Source: a virus. Taken from it: a stretch of 38,494 bases of DNA. Below the pieces are notes generated by a model. It worked only from the letters and a program-made list of their open reading frames with translations, was not told the origin of the DNA and did no database searches. The DNA lies in the IMG/VR virus record IMGVR_UViG_3300034066_000828, positions 1 through 38,494 of that record; one strand, given 5' to 3'. Positions 12,152-20,078 of the stretch are shown piece by piece (within the stretch, counting starts at the first letter, position 1; each line of letters starts with the position of its first letter). The translations under genes and the position numbers were made by a program.

Positions 12152-13318
12152 TTAAACGAACCATGTAACAATTGAATATCTAGATCCAGATTTAACTTCC
12201 ATAACTTCATGAGGATACATAAAGTTTGAGGGAAATACAATAGCAGAACCTTTAGGTGCTTTAATGATTACTTCTCTATCAAAAAAGGCAAACTCCCCAC
12301 CTTCATAATCATCATTTAAATTAAAAGAACAAGATACTGTTCTTGGAGTTGTTTTGTGAGAATCAGTGTGGATGGAATAATATCCCCCAGGATCATACCG
12401 TAAAAGATCATATCCACTATCCGAAATTAATTGACAATGTGGAAATTCTTCAACATATTGTTTAAGAGTATTACCAGAATATTCAAATAATAAAGAATCA
12501 ATTTGTTTTCTAGCATCAATATTTTTATTGATTACATCTGGCATAGACAATCCAATTGTATCACAATTACGAATAAATTTATTTACTTCACCATTTCCAG
12601 TTCTGCTTGGATTCCAATCCTCGCAGTTTTGATATTCTTTCAAAATTAAATCACATACATCTTCAGGAATTGCAGAATAATATATTTTAATATATGAGTC
12701 TAAAGGGTTTTTACTTTTATAGTTTTCTGTTTTTACTATCACTTCTGGACTTTTTTTAATTTCGGTAAAATTACAAAACTGTTTATTATCTTTATCAAAA
12801 TATAAAGATGCATTAGGACCTCTACTTCTTACATAATGTAAGAAGACTTGAGAACAATAACTTCCTGCGAATTCTTCTCTCCAATGAACTATATCTATAC
12901 CCAAATAAATTAAACCATCACCTGGATTTAGAGTAATCTTCTTTTGTTTTCCATTTGGCATTATAACCCAAATAGGCCAAACTATATCAGAATCTAAATT
13001 AACCGTAATTGATATTTCACATTCTTTTCTATCGGTGTGTGATGACAAAACACTTCCCTGTTCATACACTCTAGCATAACTATAAGTTGGTAAAACAGTT
13101 TCACCAATAATTGATGATACATTTGGTGTTTTTTCACACAACAATTCTAAAAATGAAATATAATTGTATTGAGATTTTGAAGTTGGAACTTGTGAATCTC
13201 CACTTAGATTATTTTCATTACATATTTTTATAAATTCTTCTGATAATTTTTTTGCCCTCTCTGAGCATATAAAATTAGGTACTACAACATACCCATTTTC
13301 AAGTAAAGATTGATTCAT
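12152..13318 (-). CDS. Tandem 2OG-Fe(II) oxygenase, 388 aa
   Basis: Two double-stranded beta-helix domains are joined in one chain. Domain 1 (about 1-170) has HTD at 94-96 and a distal His145 (YLGIDIVHWREEF), but no obvious Arg for 2-oxoglutarate. Domain 2 (about 205-388) has HTD at 317-319, His370 (FMYPHEVMEV) and Arg380 (SGSRYSIVTWF), the full 2-His-1-Asp plus Arg set of prolyl-hydroxylase-like enzymes. Such enzymes hydroxylate proteins, nucleotides or small molecules using 2-oxoglutarate and O2. Placement after the tail-collar genes makes a virion protein a possible substrate; that is inference. Confidence 0.8.
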   Translation of the reverse strand: MNQSLLENGYVVVPNFICSERAKKLSEEFIKICNENNLSGDSQVPTSKSQYNYISFLELLCEKTPNVSSIIGETVLPTYSYARVYEQGSVLSSHTDRKECEISITVNLDSDIVWPIWVIMPNGKQKKITLNPGDGLIYLGIDIVHWREEFAGSYCSQVFLHYVRSRGPNASLYFDKDNKQFCNFTEIKKSPEVIVKTENYKSKNPLDSYIKIYYSAIPEDVCDLILKEYQNCEDWNPSRTGNGEVNKFIRNCDTIGLSMPDVINKNIDARKQIDSLLFEYSGNTLKQYVEEFPHCQLISDSGYDLLRYDPGGYYSIHTDSHKTTPRTVSCSFNLNDDYEGGEFAFFDREVIIKAPKGSAIVFPSNFMYPHEVMEVKSGSRYSIVTWFV

Positions 13319-13335
13319 AATAAAATAACAATTTA

Positions 13336-14118
13336 TCAGTTATCTGGAATTTGTGCTGCGTCTACTTGGTGTTCTTGTTCAATGAGTTCTTCAATTTCAT
13401 TTACAATTGGAGAATCTTCATCTTCAAATAACATTTCTAAATTAAATTCATCTTCTAATAAACTTAAATCAAAGTTTTTGAAGTCTTGAATATTAGAAGT
13501 CTCATCTACTCCAGATTCCTCTTCATCAGTTTCTTCTTCTGCATCATATTCTGTTGGATCTACACTATCATCAAAGAGAGAAGGGTCAATATTACTATCA
13601 AAAATAGTCATACTATCATAACTCTTCTCTTTAGATTCATCTTCAATTGCATTTTCTGCATAGTAAAGATTGAGTTGATTCTCTTGAACCTTATTATAAA
13701 TTTGCTCTACTTGCAATTCAAATTCTTCTTTAACTCCATCCAAATGCTTATCTTGCTCTCTCAGCATTTGCTCCAATTCAAATTCATGATTTTTTTGCAT
13801 GACATCTAATTGAAGTTCAAGTTCTTTCATGGCATCTTCCCATGTCATTAACTTTTCTTTTTCAATCTCTGCAAGGATTTCTTGCTCTTTCATCCACTTT
13901 TGATATCCTTCAGTAAATAAATCTACATATTTTTTAATTTCTGATTTATCACTAAGTTCTTTATTTGGGATTGGTGTATTATATTCTAATTCTCCTTTAT
14001 CTCCATGCCACTGAATTGCATGAATATCAGTTTCTTCAAAAGGCCAATTTTCGGCAAAATACATTCCTTTGCCATCAACACTGATAAATTTGTCAGGGTA
14101 AATAACAGTTACTTTCAT
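13336..14118 (-). CDS. Tail-fibre-associated acidic coiled-coil protein, 260 aa
   Basis: Residues 1-50 (YPDKFISVDGKGMYFAENW, HAIQWHGDKGELEY) resemble the N-terminal domain of tail fibre assembly/accessory proteins. Residues 65-155 are coiled coil, and residues 160-260 are extremely rich in Asp/Glu, probably disordered. It directly follows the two collar-like proteins and a Cys-containing protein, so a chaperone or accessory role in fibre assembly is reasonable but inferred. Confidence 0.65.
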   Translation of the reverse strand: MKVTVIYPDKFISVDGKGMYFAENWPFEETDIHAIQWHGDKGELEYNTPIPNKELSDKSEIKKYVDLFTEGYQKWMKEQEILAEIEKEKLMTWEDAMKELELQLDVMQKNHEFELEQMLREQDKHLDGVKEEFELQVEQIYNKVQENQLNLYYAENAIEDESKEKSYDSMTIFDSNIDPSLFDDSVDPTEYDAEEETDEEESGVDETSNIQDFKNFDLSLLEDEFNLEMLFEDEDSPIVNEIEELIEQEHQVDAAQIPDN

Positions 14119-14456
14119 TGATCTGTTACCTCTTTTACATCTGTTGGTAGAATTTTATTTGTTTTTTCATCCATAGTTGCTTGAAGCATTTGTGCTGCAG
14201 CAGATAAGACATTAATATTGGTTTGATTTGCCTTTACCATTTCATTTCTAAATGATTCGACAGCAGCACCAGTAGATCTTTGTTGCTGAGAATTTTCAAT
14301 TAGCATCATAGGAAGCCAAGTAATAGCACAAGACCATTCATCAACTTCTTGTCCAGTATTAGGATTTACTCCCCTAACATGAGTATACCAAGAACATTTT
14401 ATACCAATGCAATCTTTTTTAAGAAGAGGACAATATTTACCAGGCTCAATTTTCAT
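14115..14456 (-). CDS. Conserved phage protein with Cys cluster, 113 aa
   Basis: An N-terminal module contains Cys9, Cys16, Cys21 and a later Cys43 (CPLLKKDCIGIKCSWYTHVR then EWSCAITWLP), a plausible zinc-binding or iron-sulfur site. The C-terminal half is helical (AAVESFRNEMVKANQTNINV). I recall this protein in cyanophages beside tail genes. A late promoter lies 35 bases upstream and it overlaps the next gene by 4 bases. Confidence 0.7.
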   Translation of the reverse strand: MKIEPGKYCPLLKKDCIGIKCSWYTHVRGVNPNTGQEVDEWSCAITWLPMMLIENSQQQRSTGAAVESFRNEMVKANQTNINVLSAAAQMLQATMDEKTNKILPTDVKEVTDQ

Positions 14457-14491
14457 AACTAGTGCAAAGTGTTTTAATAATTAGTATAACA

Positions 14492-14499
14492 TATTTATG
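14492..14499 (-). promoter_or_regulatory. T4-type late promoter CATAAATA
   Basis: CATAAATA on the minus strand, ending 35 bases before the ATG at 14456 and overlapping the stop region of the collar-like gene at 14495. Confidence 0.6.
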
Positions 14500-15052
14500 A
14501 TAATGTGCAAATAATCACATCAACATATTGAACACTCAGATCTGTGGTACTAGCAATATTAGAATTTAGACTAAGAGTACCACTCCAAGGGTGAGTATGA
14601 GATCCACCACCAGTAGATTCAAGCATACCGCTTGTGGCGACACTACCAAAAAAAGTTCTAGATCCAGCATTACTAAAAGGAGTTGCATCTGCACCACCAT
14701 TAGAACCCATAGTTCCAGTGTGAGTATGATTTGGTAGTTGTGTTAAAGAAAGTGTTGTATTTCCAACTGCCCCATCTACCGAATAGGATCCAGAAAATGG
14801 AAAAGATACTTCTGTACCAGTAGATATAAAAGCGTTAGATGCAGATATAGTTCCACCAGAAACTCCTCCAGATCCATTAACAACTCTCAACATTTTATTG
14901 TTTTGAGTTGTATCTTTCACCCAACCAGTAGGTGCATCTGCTTGATAAAATATTTTTTTAGTTCCAGCAGGATATATCCAATAAAAAGAATCTATTACAT
15001 CGGTAAAATCAGTTAAACTAAATCTTATCCCGCTACCAGTTAAAGCTGCCAT
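14495..15052 (-). CDS. Tail collar-like / short fibre tip protein, 185 aa
   Basis: It contains the typical collar-domain core 'KIFYQADAPTGWVKDTTQNN' and 'MLRVVNGSGG', then Gly/Ser-rich strands with HxH motifs (LPNHTHTGTMG and GGGSHTHPWSG), ending in LSVQYVDVIICTLS. In T4 fibre tips such HxH motifs bind iron in a trimeric needle; a similar role here is inference. It is a tandem paralogue of the gene at 15054, one base downstream of it. Virion protein, probably receptor-facing. Confidence 0.8.
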   Translation of the reverse strand: MAALTGSGIRFSLTDFTDVIDSFYWIYPAGTKKIFYQADAPTGWVKDTTQNNKMLRVVNGSGGVSGGTISASNAFISTGTEVSFPFSGSYSVDGAVGNTTLSLTQLPNHTHTGTMGSNGGADATPFSNAGSRTFFGSVATSGMLESTGGGSHTHPWSGTLSLNSNIASTTDLSVQYVDVIICTLS

Positions 15053-15053
15053 A

Positions 15054-15614
15054 TTAGTCGAAACTGCAGATAATTACATCTATGTATTGTACCCTCAAAT
15101 CCAAAGATCCAGTAGCAGTTGAAGTAATCCCAACACTTCCTGACCAAGGATGGTTATGTGATCCACCAGTTCCTCCAGGACTTACTACTCCACCAGTAGC
15201 AGTATTTCCTGGAGTTCTAAAAGAAGAACCCCCAGATGATGCAGAACTAGTACCACCAGTTAAGCTATCATGAGTGTGATCTGGTATTTGTGAAACAGAA
15301 AGAGTCGTATTTCCTACAGTTCCAGCAATATTTGCAGTGATGCTAATTGGAATGTTAAGGTTTTTTAAATCTGAAGGGAATGCAGAAGAAAATGTTAATC
15401 CTCCAGCACCAGATACTCCACCATATCCAAAACCACCACCAGTCCCACTAACAACTCTAAGTGCTTTATCATTATGTGTCGTTACTTTAGTCCACCCTGT
15501 AGGTGCAGAAGATTGATAAAAAACTGCTACTGATGATTGTGGAATAACATCATATCTTGAATTTAATGATGTACTATCATTAAATAGAATACCAGATGCG
15601 GTTAATACTGCCAT
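15054..15614 (-). CDS. Tail collar-like / short fibre tip protein, 186 aa
   Basis: It has the same plan as its neighbour: 'AVFYQSSAPTGWTKVTTHND', 'LRVVSGTGG', HxH motifs in IPDHTHDSLTGG and GGSHNHPWSG, and the C-terminal LRVQYIDVIICSFD. Framework residues are shared while the glycine-rich loops differ, as expected for duplicated receptor-binding proteins. A late promoter lies 31 bases upstream. Confidence 0.8.
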   Translation of the reverse strand: MAVLTASGILFNDSTSLNSRYDVIPQSSVAVFYQSSAPTGWTKVTTHNDKALRVVSGTGGGFGYGGVSGAGGLTFSSAFPSDLKNLNIPISITANIAGTVGNTTLSVSQIPDHTHDSLTGGTSSASSGGSSFRTPGNTATGGVVSPGGTGGSHNHPWSGSVGITSTATGSLDLRVQYIDVIICSFD

Positions 15615-15645
15615 TTTATAACGATATTATTTTCTTTTATTTACT

Positions 15646-15653
15646 TATTTATT
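15646..15653 (-). promoter_or_regulatory. T4-type late promoter AATAAATA
   Basis: AATAAATA on the minus strand in the gap between the AbrB-like gene and the collar genes, 31 bases before ATG 15614. This fits late expression of virion proteins. Confidence 0.7.
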
Positions 15654-15659
15654 GGAATT

Positions 15660-15893
15660 TTAATTCTCCTTTATCCAGAATCCATCTGCAATCATATCTT
15701 GATATGTTTTAGGTTGATCTTCTTTTACTTTTTTTATTGTAAAAGAACCATCATTATTATCAATCCAAAATACTTGATCACCTTCTTTTAAATTTGCTGC
15801 ATTTAAAAGATCTTCTGGAAAGTTAATAAAATAATCACCAGATTCTAAATCATATTGTACTGGTAAAGACCATTTGATTACTTTATCATCCAT
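15660..15893 (-). CDS. AbrB/SpoVT/MazE-like swapped-hairpin protein, 77 aa
   Basis: Residues 10-55 (SGDYFINFPEDLLNAANLKE, GDQVFWIDNNDGSFTIKK) follow the AbrB/MazE pattern: strand, 'lP.ell....l..Gd.v.w...', strand. These domains dimerise and often bind DNA or act as antitoxins. No toxin-like gene is adjacent, so a plain transcription or accessory role is more likely. The C-terminal 20 residues (YQDMIADGFWIKEN) are extra. It overlaps the upstream gene by 8 bases. Confidence 0.7.
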   Translation of the reverse strand: MDDKVIKWSLPVQYDLESGDYFINFPEDLLNAANLKEGDQVFWIDNNDGSFTIKKVKEDQPKTYQDMIADGFWIKEN

Positions 15894-16065
15894 TTTCTTT
15901 AAGTTGATTTAAATAATTTTCTATTTGTTCTGTTAAAATTTTTGTTAATTCGTCTTCTGTCTTTCCATTTAACCAAGAGTATGTAGGATCATCAGAATCC
16001 CATTCAACTGTAAAACTACCATCTTTCTCTTCAGTTACTCTTAAACTATCTTTTTTATTTGTCAT
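15886..16065 (-). CDS. Conserved cyanophage-type protein, 59 aa
   Basis: I take ATG 16063-16065 (MTNKKDSLRVTEEKDGSFTV); an ATG five codons upstream is also possible. The core 'DGSFTVEWDSDDPTYSWLNG' followed by a helix is a pattern I recall from many cyanophages, function unknown. It overlaps both neighbours. Confidence 0.7.
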   Translation of the reverse strand: MTNKKDSLRVTEEKDGSFTVEWDSDDPTYSWLNGKTEDELTKILTEQIENYLNQLKENG

Positions 16066-16246
16066 CTTCTTCCCAGTCATTTTTTTCTCTTTTACGAAGT
16101 TTTTTTAGTTCCTTCATTAAAGTTTTAATCTCTTGATATGCAGTTTCTGGGTTCATTTTGTTGGAAATCTCAAGACCAACAATATATTGAACTTTATCAC
16201 CAAATCTTGCCAAAGCACGTTCAAATTCAGTCAAAGATTCGTACAT
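16055..16246 (-). CDS. Hypothetical helical protein, 63 aa
   Basis: A 63-residue protein starting MYESLTEFERALARFGDKVQ and ending in a Lys/Glu-rich helix (KELKKLRKREKNDWEEDDK). I recall the start as cyanophage-typical. It overlaps both neighbours by 1 and 11 bases. Confidence 0.7.
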   Translation of the reverse strand: MYESLTEFERALARFGDKVQYIVGLEISNKMNPETAYQEIKTLMKELKKLRKREKNDWEEDDK

Positions 16247-16518
16247 TATGATTCCCCTAAAGTAAAGTCATTTAAATTTAACACTGGAGGATTAATTTTG
16301 TCAATTTTCGATTGTAATCTATTTTCAAGTTCATACATTGCATTTGCCATACAAACATTTTCTTTTTCAAGATAACGTATTCTGGAATGAAGATTGGCAA
16401 TTTCATCCGCAAGGGAAATTTTAAAATTCGTTCTATCTACCAAATTAACATTGTGAGTTTTTACATCATATTCTTCTAAAATTCGATCAAAGAATTTATT
16501 AATGATATTTTTAATCAT
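16246..16518 (-). CDS. Hypothetical coiled-coil protein, 90 aa
   Basis: A 90-residue protein beginning MIKNIINKFFDRILEEYDVK. Residues 35-72 form a heptad-patterned helix (IANLHSRIRYLEKENVCMAN), and the C-terminus is extended. It starts in a TAATG overlap. Function unknown. Confidence 0.65.
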   Translation of the reverse strand: MIKNIINKFFDRILEEYDVKTHNVNLVDRTNFKISLADEIANLHSRIRYLEKENVCMANAMYELENRLQSKIDKINPPVLNLNDFTLGES

Positions 16519-16661
16519 TATTTTACTCCAATCTCTTTTAGATATGAATGATAACGAAGAAAACTACCTAATCTACAAGGTCTACCTAAACTAAGACAAC
16601 ATTCTTGATATGATAAAAATTCATACCAAGGTGTTGTTGGATCTAATACATGATAGTTCAT
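16518..16661 (-). CDS. Hypothetical protein, 47 aa
   Basis: A 47-residue protein beginning MNYHVLDPTTPWYEFLSYQE with a CC pair and a further Cys (ECCLSLGRPCRLGSFLRYHS). It starts in an ATGA overlap with the SGNH-like gene and ends in a TAATG overlap. Function unknown. Confidence 0.6.
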   Translation of the reverse strand: MNYHVLDPTTPWYEFLSYQECCLSLGRPCRLGSFLRYHSYLKEIGVK

Positions 16662-17464
16662 AGTAATGAAAGATTTACGTTTATTAGTTCTGCAAATTCT
16701 TTATTAGTATCTTTACCACAATGCTTCATATCTCTTGCATAATCATCTTTTGGTTGATAAAAATCACAATTCAAAATACTAGAAGTGGTTTTAAAAACAC
16801 TAAATTCATAATATTTACAACAGTCTTTCCACAGATTACGAACTATTTTGACATTCATCATATTAAAAGGAACTAAGTGTTCTGCAGATTTTACGTTAAT
16901 ACTATCTGTCGGTATTTTATTATCAAAATAAAGTGGATGATATACAAGATATCTCATTAATGAAGTCCACCCATATACAACAGCAGCAGGTGGACCATAA
17001 CGATCATTTAAAATCATAGAATTGTGCAGTGCTAATTGAATAGATGAACCACCTACACCCATATTAATAACTGGCATACCTGTCAAATCTTCTAAAAAAG
17101 AAGAGATTGTATGCTTATCATCAACTCCCGTTCCAAATACATAAGAACATCCAAATATAACAATAGAATTTTTCCAATCTACTTCATCAAATTCTTTGGT
17201 TCTATATCCTTCAGAATTTAAAGTATATCCTACTTTATTATCACGATAATACCAATTTTCTGGTTGAACTTTTAAATTATTATTATAGAGATAATGAGAA
17301 TCTGTCCCAGAATAATCCCAAGTACCTTTTAAGCATAATCTATTAGAATTTATAGATTTGCCTTCATTATAAACTGTATGATTTGCAAGAGGTAAAAATT
17401 GATTATTATTAATTGACTTAATAATATTTCTATTATTAAACTTTAAATTAAATCGATTTATCAT
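16658..17464 (-). CDS. SGNH/GDSL hydrolase-like protein, 268 aa
   Basis: Block I is IVIFGCSYVFGTG at about 101-113 with Ser107 as candidate nucleophile; block II Gly is in VINMGVGGSS (132-141); block V is YARDMKHCGKD with Asp245 and His248, the DxxH catalytic pair. Block III Asn is less clear. This set marks SGNH hydrolases, which act as esterases or, in glycan clusters, as acetyl-transfer partners. No signal peptide, so cytoplasmic. It is a paralogue of the gene at 17920, and both follow a carbamoyltransferase gene, suggesting one pathway. Confidence 0.75.
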   Translation of the reverse strand: MINRFNLKFNNRNIIKSINNNQFLPLANHTVYNEGKSINSNRLCLKGTWDYSGTDSHYLYNNNLKVQPENWYYRDNKVGYTLNSEGYRTKEFDEVDWKNSIVIFGCSYVFGTGVDDKHTISSFLEDLTGMPVINMGVGGSSIQLALHNSMILNDRYGPPAAVVYGWTSLMRYLVYHPLYFDNKIPTDSINVKSAEHLVPFNMMNVKIVRNLWKDCCKYYEFSVFKTTSSILNCDFYQPKDDYARDMKHCGKDTNKEFAELINVNLSLL

Positions 17465-17574
17465 TTATATATGAAGTTATCTTCTTTTTTAATTTTGTTT
17501 TCCAATTTTTTTAGTTTCACTTTTTCAAAATATTCAATAATATGTATAAAGATTTTTTGTATTGAATTACCCAT
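17461..17574 (-). CDS. Tiny basic protein, 37 aa
   Basis: A 37-residue Lys-rich peptide starting MGNSIQKIFIHIIEYFEKVK, a single amphipathic helix. Its start is in a TAATG overlap and its stop in an ATGA overlap, so it fills the gap between two genes exactly. Function unknown. Confidence 0.5.
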   Translation of the reverse strand: MGNSIQKIFIHIIEYFEKVKLKKLENKIKKEDNFIYK

Positions 17575-17789
17575 TACAATTTACCACCAACAACACCTTC
17601 ATATTTAACTGAAGTATCAGTAGACCATCCTTCTTGCATTCCTTTCAAATAAAATCGGGTTGCCGATATACAATTTTCTTCCGTTAAGGTAGTAATTAAT
17701 TCTTTTCCATTTGCATCAAAGGATCTCCACGTTCCCCATCTAGAACGCTCAACATAAAAAGAATCATCAATTAGATTTTTGTTGTTCAT
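17574..17789 (-). CDS. Conserved cyanophage-type protein, 71 aa
   Basis: ATG 17787-17789 is chosen over a TTG nine codons upstream. The 71-residue product contains YVERSRWGTWRSFDANGKEL and LTEENCISATRFYLKGMQEG, which I recall from cyanophages. Possibly a small alpha/beta protein. It overlaps the upstream gene by 23 bases. Confidence 0.7.
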   Translation of the reverse strand: MNNKNLIDDSFYVERSRWGTWRSFDANGKELITTLTEENCISATRFYLKGMQEGWSTDTSVKYEGVVGGKL

Positions 17790-17892
17790 TGTTTTGGGAA
17801 TTGTGAATTTGGGCAAGAATATTTAAGAGTTCTGGAGTTTCTTCCCATTCCCAAATAGTACCATCTTTTTGAGTGTAAGTTCTTGTTGCCAT
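17767..17892 (-). CDS. Hypothetical protein, 41 aa
   Basis: A 41-residue peptide starting MATRTYTQKDGTIWEWEETP, beta-hairpin then helix, with a polar end. It overlaps the next gene by 23 bases. Function unknown. Confidence 0.5.
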   Translation of the reverse strand: MATRTYTQKDGTIWEWEETPELLNILAQIHNSQNNEQQKSN

Positions 17893-17919
17893 AAATCTTA
17901 CTGTTAAAATTAAATGATA

Positions 17920-18657
17920 TCACAAATTTAAATTTTTAGCAATAGTTTCTGCTGCAATTTTATTGGTTTCTTTTCCAGCATGTCCTAAATCTCTTGCATA
18001 ATCAACTTGTTTAATATAATCACAAGAAAGAGTATCTGCAACTGTTTTAAAAAATGTGAACTCATAATAATTTGTTCTATTATTCCACATTTCTCTAGAA
18101 ATTATGGATGATAATTTTAAGTTTACTGCAGGATGTTCTTCATTACTATTCCACGTTTCTCCCATTTTTTTAGAATCCTTTAACCAATTACCACAATGAA
18201 TTACTTCATTTTTGGTATAAAAAGGACACCTATATTGAGAAGACCATCCATAAATTATTGCTTTAGGAGTTGGATATTTTGCACTTAAAATAGCAGAGTT
18301 GTGTAAAGAAAATGTTGGAGAAGATCCAGGTGATCCCATATTAATCACAGGAATTCCAGTTATTTCTTCTAAATATCCTGATATGGTTTCATCTTCTGCA
18401 CTACCTACACCATAAATGTAAGAACAACCAAACAAAACTATACACTTTCTCCAATCAATGTCTTTAAATTGTTTGGTCCTATATCCAAAAGAATTTGTAA
18501 TATAATAAACAATTTTATCCCTATAATGCCATTCTTTTGGTTGAACTTTTAGATTGTGGACATATCTTTCTTTCGTATCTTGATCATACCAAAATTTATT
18601 AGATGGTTTATCTATCGGAAAAAAATTCTTACTGTTTAAATTTTCTAATATGTTCAT
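17920..18657 (-). CDS. SGNH/GDSL hydrolase-like protein, 245 aa
   Basis: ATG 18655-18657 is chosen because it makes an ATGA overlap with the carbamoyltransferase stop; the frame extends further but only inside that gene. Motifs match the paralogue at 16658: IVLFGCSYIYGVG with Ser79, VINMGSPGSS, and YARDLGHAGKE with Asp223 and His226. Both proteins also share HNLKVQP/NNLKVQP, a Tyr-Arg-Asp patch and the NS-G-YRTK(Q/E)F-DW block. The shared N-terminal region suggests a family of phage SGNH proteins with a common substrate type. Confidence 0.75.
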   Translation of the reverse strand: MNILENLNSKNFFPIDKPSNKFWYDQDTKERYVHNLKVQPKEWHYRDKIVYYITNSFGYRTKQFKDIDWRKCIVLFGCSYIYGVGSAEDETISGYLEEITGIPVINMGSPGSSPTFSLHNSAILSAKYPTPKAIIYGWSSQYRCPFYTKNEVIHCGNWLKDSKKMGETWNSNEEHPAVNLKLSSIISREMWNNRTNYYEFTFFKTVADTLSCDYIKQVDYARDLGHAGKETNKIAAETIAKNLNL

Positions 18658-20078
18658 GAAAATATTTTCACTCCATAAGTCTCTTCCCATTCTTTACAAT
18701 CATTCTCATCATTTACCATTGGTTTTCCTTTGATGTTTAAACTTGTGTTTAATAACATTGGACAACCAGTTTTCTCATTCCACAATTTTAAAAGATCATA
18801 GAGTTCTGCATTCTGTTGTCTATTAACAGTTTGAACTCTACTTGTCTTATCTATATGGACAATTGCAGGAAACTTTTTAGAATATCTACATTTAACCGCA
18901 TACTGCATATATGGTGATGAATTTGTAGGCATATTAAAATAGTCATGCACGTACTCTTCCATGATTACAGGAGCGAATGGTCTAAACTGTTGTCTCTGTT
19001 TTATATCATTGACCATTGATTTAATCTTTCGGTCTCTAGGATCGGCAAGCAAACTACGATTACCTAATGCTCTAGGACCAAACTCTGCACGACCCCTTGC
19101 AACTCCACAAAGACCATGATCCATTAAATGATCAACAATCTCTTCATTTGTTGCAACTGGTTTAATATGATATCCAAGATAAGGTCCATGCCAATCAATA
19201 TGATGTTTTTTATGAGCAAGAACAGATCCAATGGCAGATCCATTATCACCAGGTGCAGGCATAATCCACACATCATCAAAGTAATAATATGCAATTGGAT
19301 TTGCAACACAGTTTAATGCACATCCACCCATCAGAACTAAGTTTCTACTATCAACAATATTAGATGCTCTCTGTAGAATATCTCTAAACATTGTTTCATA
19401 AATGTCTTGAGTTGCAGCAGCAATATCAAAAGTGTTTTTAATGTCAGGTCTCCAATCTCTACATCCTTTATGTAAGTTTTTTTTAAATGTTGCAGTCCTA
19501 AATCCTATAAAATCTCTGTAGATATCATTTTCATAAAGAAGTTTATCCCCATAAGCAGACATGCCCATGAGGATATATTCTTCTTCATTTGGTTTTAATC
19601 CACACCTTTGAGTCATCGCAGAGTACCAAAGTCCGATGCTGTGTGGATATTTACGTTGAAACTTAAGTTTTAATCTATTACCGTTTGCTTCCCAGATAGT
19701 GAGTGTCTGAAATTCACCTATAGCGTCAATAACCACCACACAACATTCATCAAACTTGCTGGTGAAATAACCAGCACAAGCATGAGTATAATGGTGATCA
19801 TAATACTTGATTGGAACATCAACATACTTCTTGACGTTTTGGATCCATCCTTGACCTGCAAGAAGTTGTCTAAGTGTTTTCTTATACGGGTTCTCATACC
19901 AACAGACCAGTTCTGGTTTTCCAAACTTTAGTGCATAGTTAATAATATCATCATTCAAATATGCATCATTTTTTATACCACTAAATCTTTCACTTTCACT
20001 AGCAAAAACTAATGTGTCATTAACAAATACAGAGAGAGCTGCATTGTGACTTTCTGATGATATTCCCCAGGTAATCAT
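18654..20078 (-). CDS. NodU/TobZ-type O-carbamoyltransferase, 474 aa
   Basis: This family moves a carbamoyl group from carbamoyl phosphate, through carbamoyl-AMP, to a hydroxyl of a sugar or other small molecule. The start is ATG 20076-20078 in a TCATGA overlap with the radical SAM gene. Visible motifs are the N-terminal ASKHA-fold start (WGISSESHNAALSVF), a metal-site HHYTHA near residue 95-100, GMSAYGDK, a MGGCALNC block, and the C-terminal Sua5/YrdC-like FGPRALGNRSLLADPRD, FRPFAPVIMEE and LNTSLNIKGKPM. All expected core motifs are present, so it is probably active. Its partners are the flanking radical SAM and SGNH genes. Acceptor unknown. Confidence 0.9.
   Translation of the reverse strand: MITWGISSESHNAALSVFVNDTLVFASESERFSGIKNDAYLNDDIINYALKFGKPELVCWYENPYKKTLRQLLAGQGWIQNVKKYVDVPIKYYDHHYTHACAGYFTSKFDECCVVVIDAIGEFQTLTIWEANGNRLKLKFQRKYPHSIGLWYSAMTQRCGLKPNEEEYILMGMSAYGDKLLYENDIYRDFIGFRTATFKKNLHKGCRDWRPDIKNTFDIAAATQDIYETMFRDILQRASNIVDSRNLVLMGGCALNCVANPIAYYYFDDVWIMPAPGDNGSAIGSVLAHKKHHIDWHGPYLGYHIKPVATNEEIVDHLMDHGLCGVARGRAEFGPRALGNRSLLADPRDRKIKSMVNDIKQRQQFRPFAPVIMEEYVHDYFNMPTNSSPYMQYAVKCRYSKKFPAIVHIDKTSRVQTVNRQQNAELYDLLKLWNEKTGCPMLLNTSLNIKGKPMVNDENDCKEWEETYGVKIFS

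Noticed and set aside
15660-16065. Toxin-antitoxin pair made of the AbrB-like gene and its neighbour
   Set aside because: The neighbouring 59-residue protein has no toxin-like feature and resembles a common cyanophage protein, so the pair idea is unsupported.
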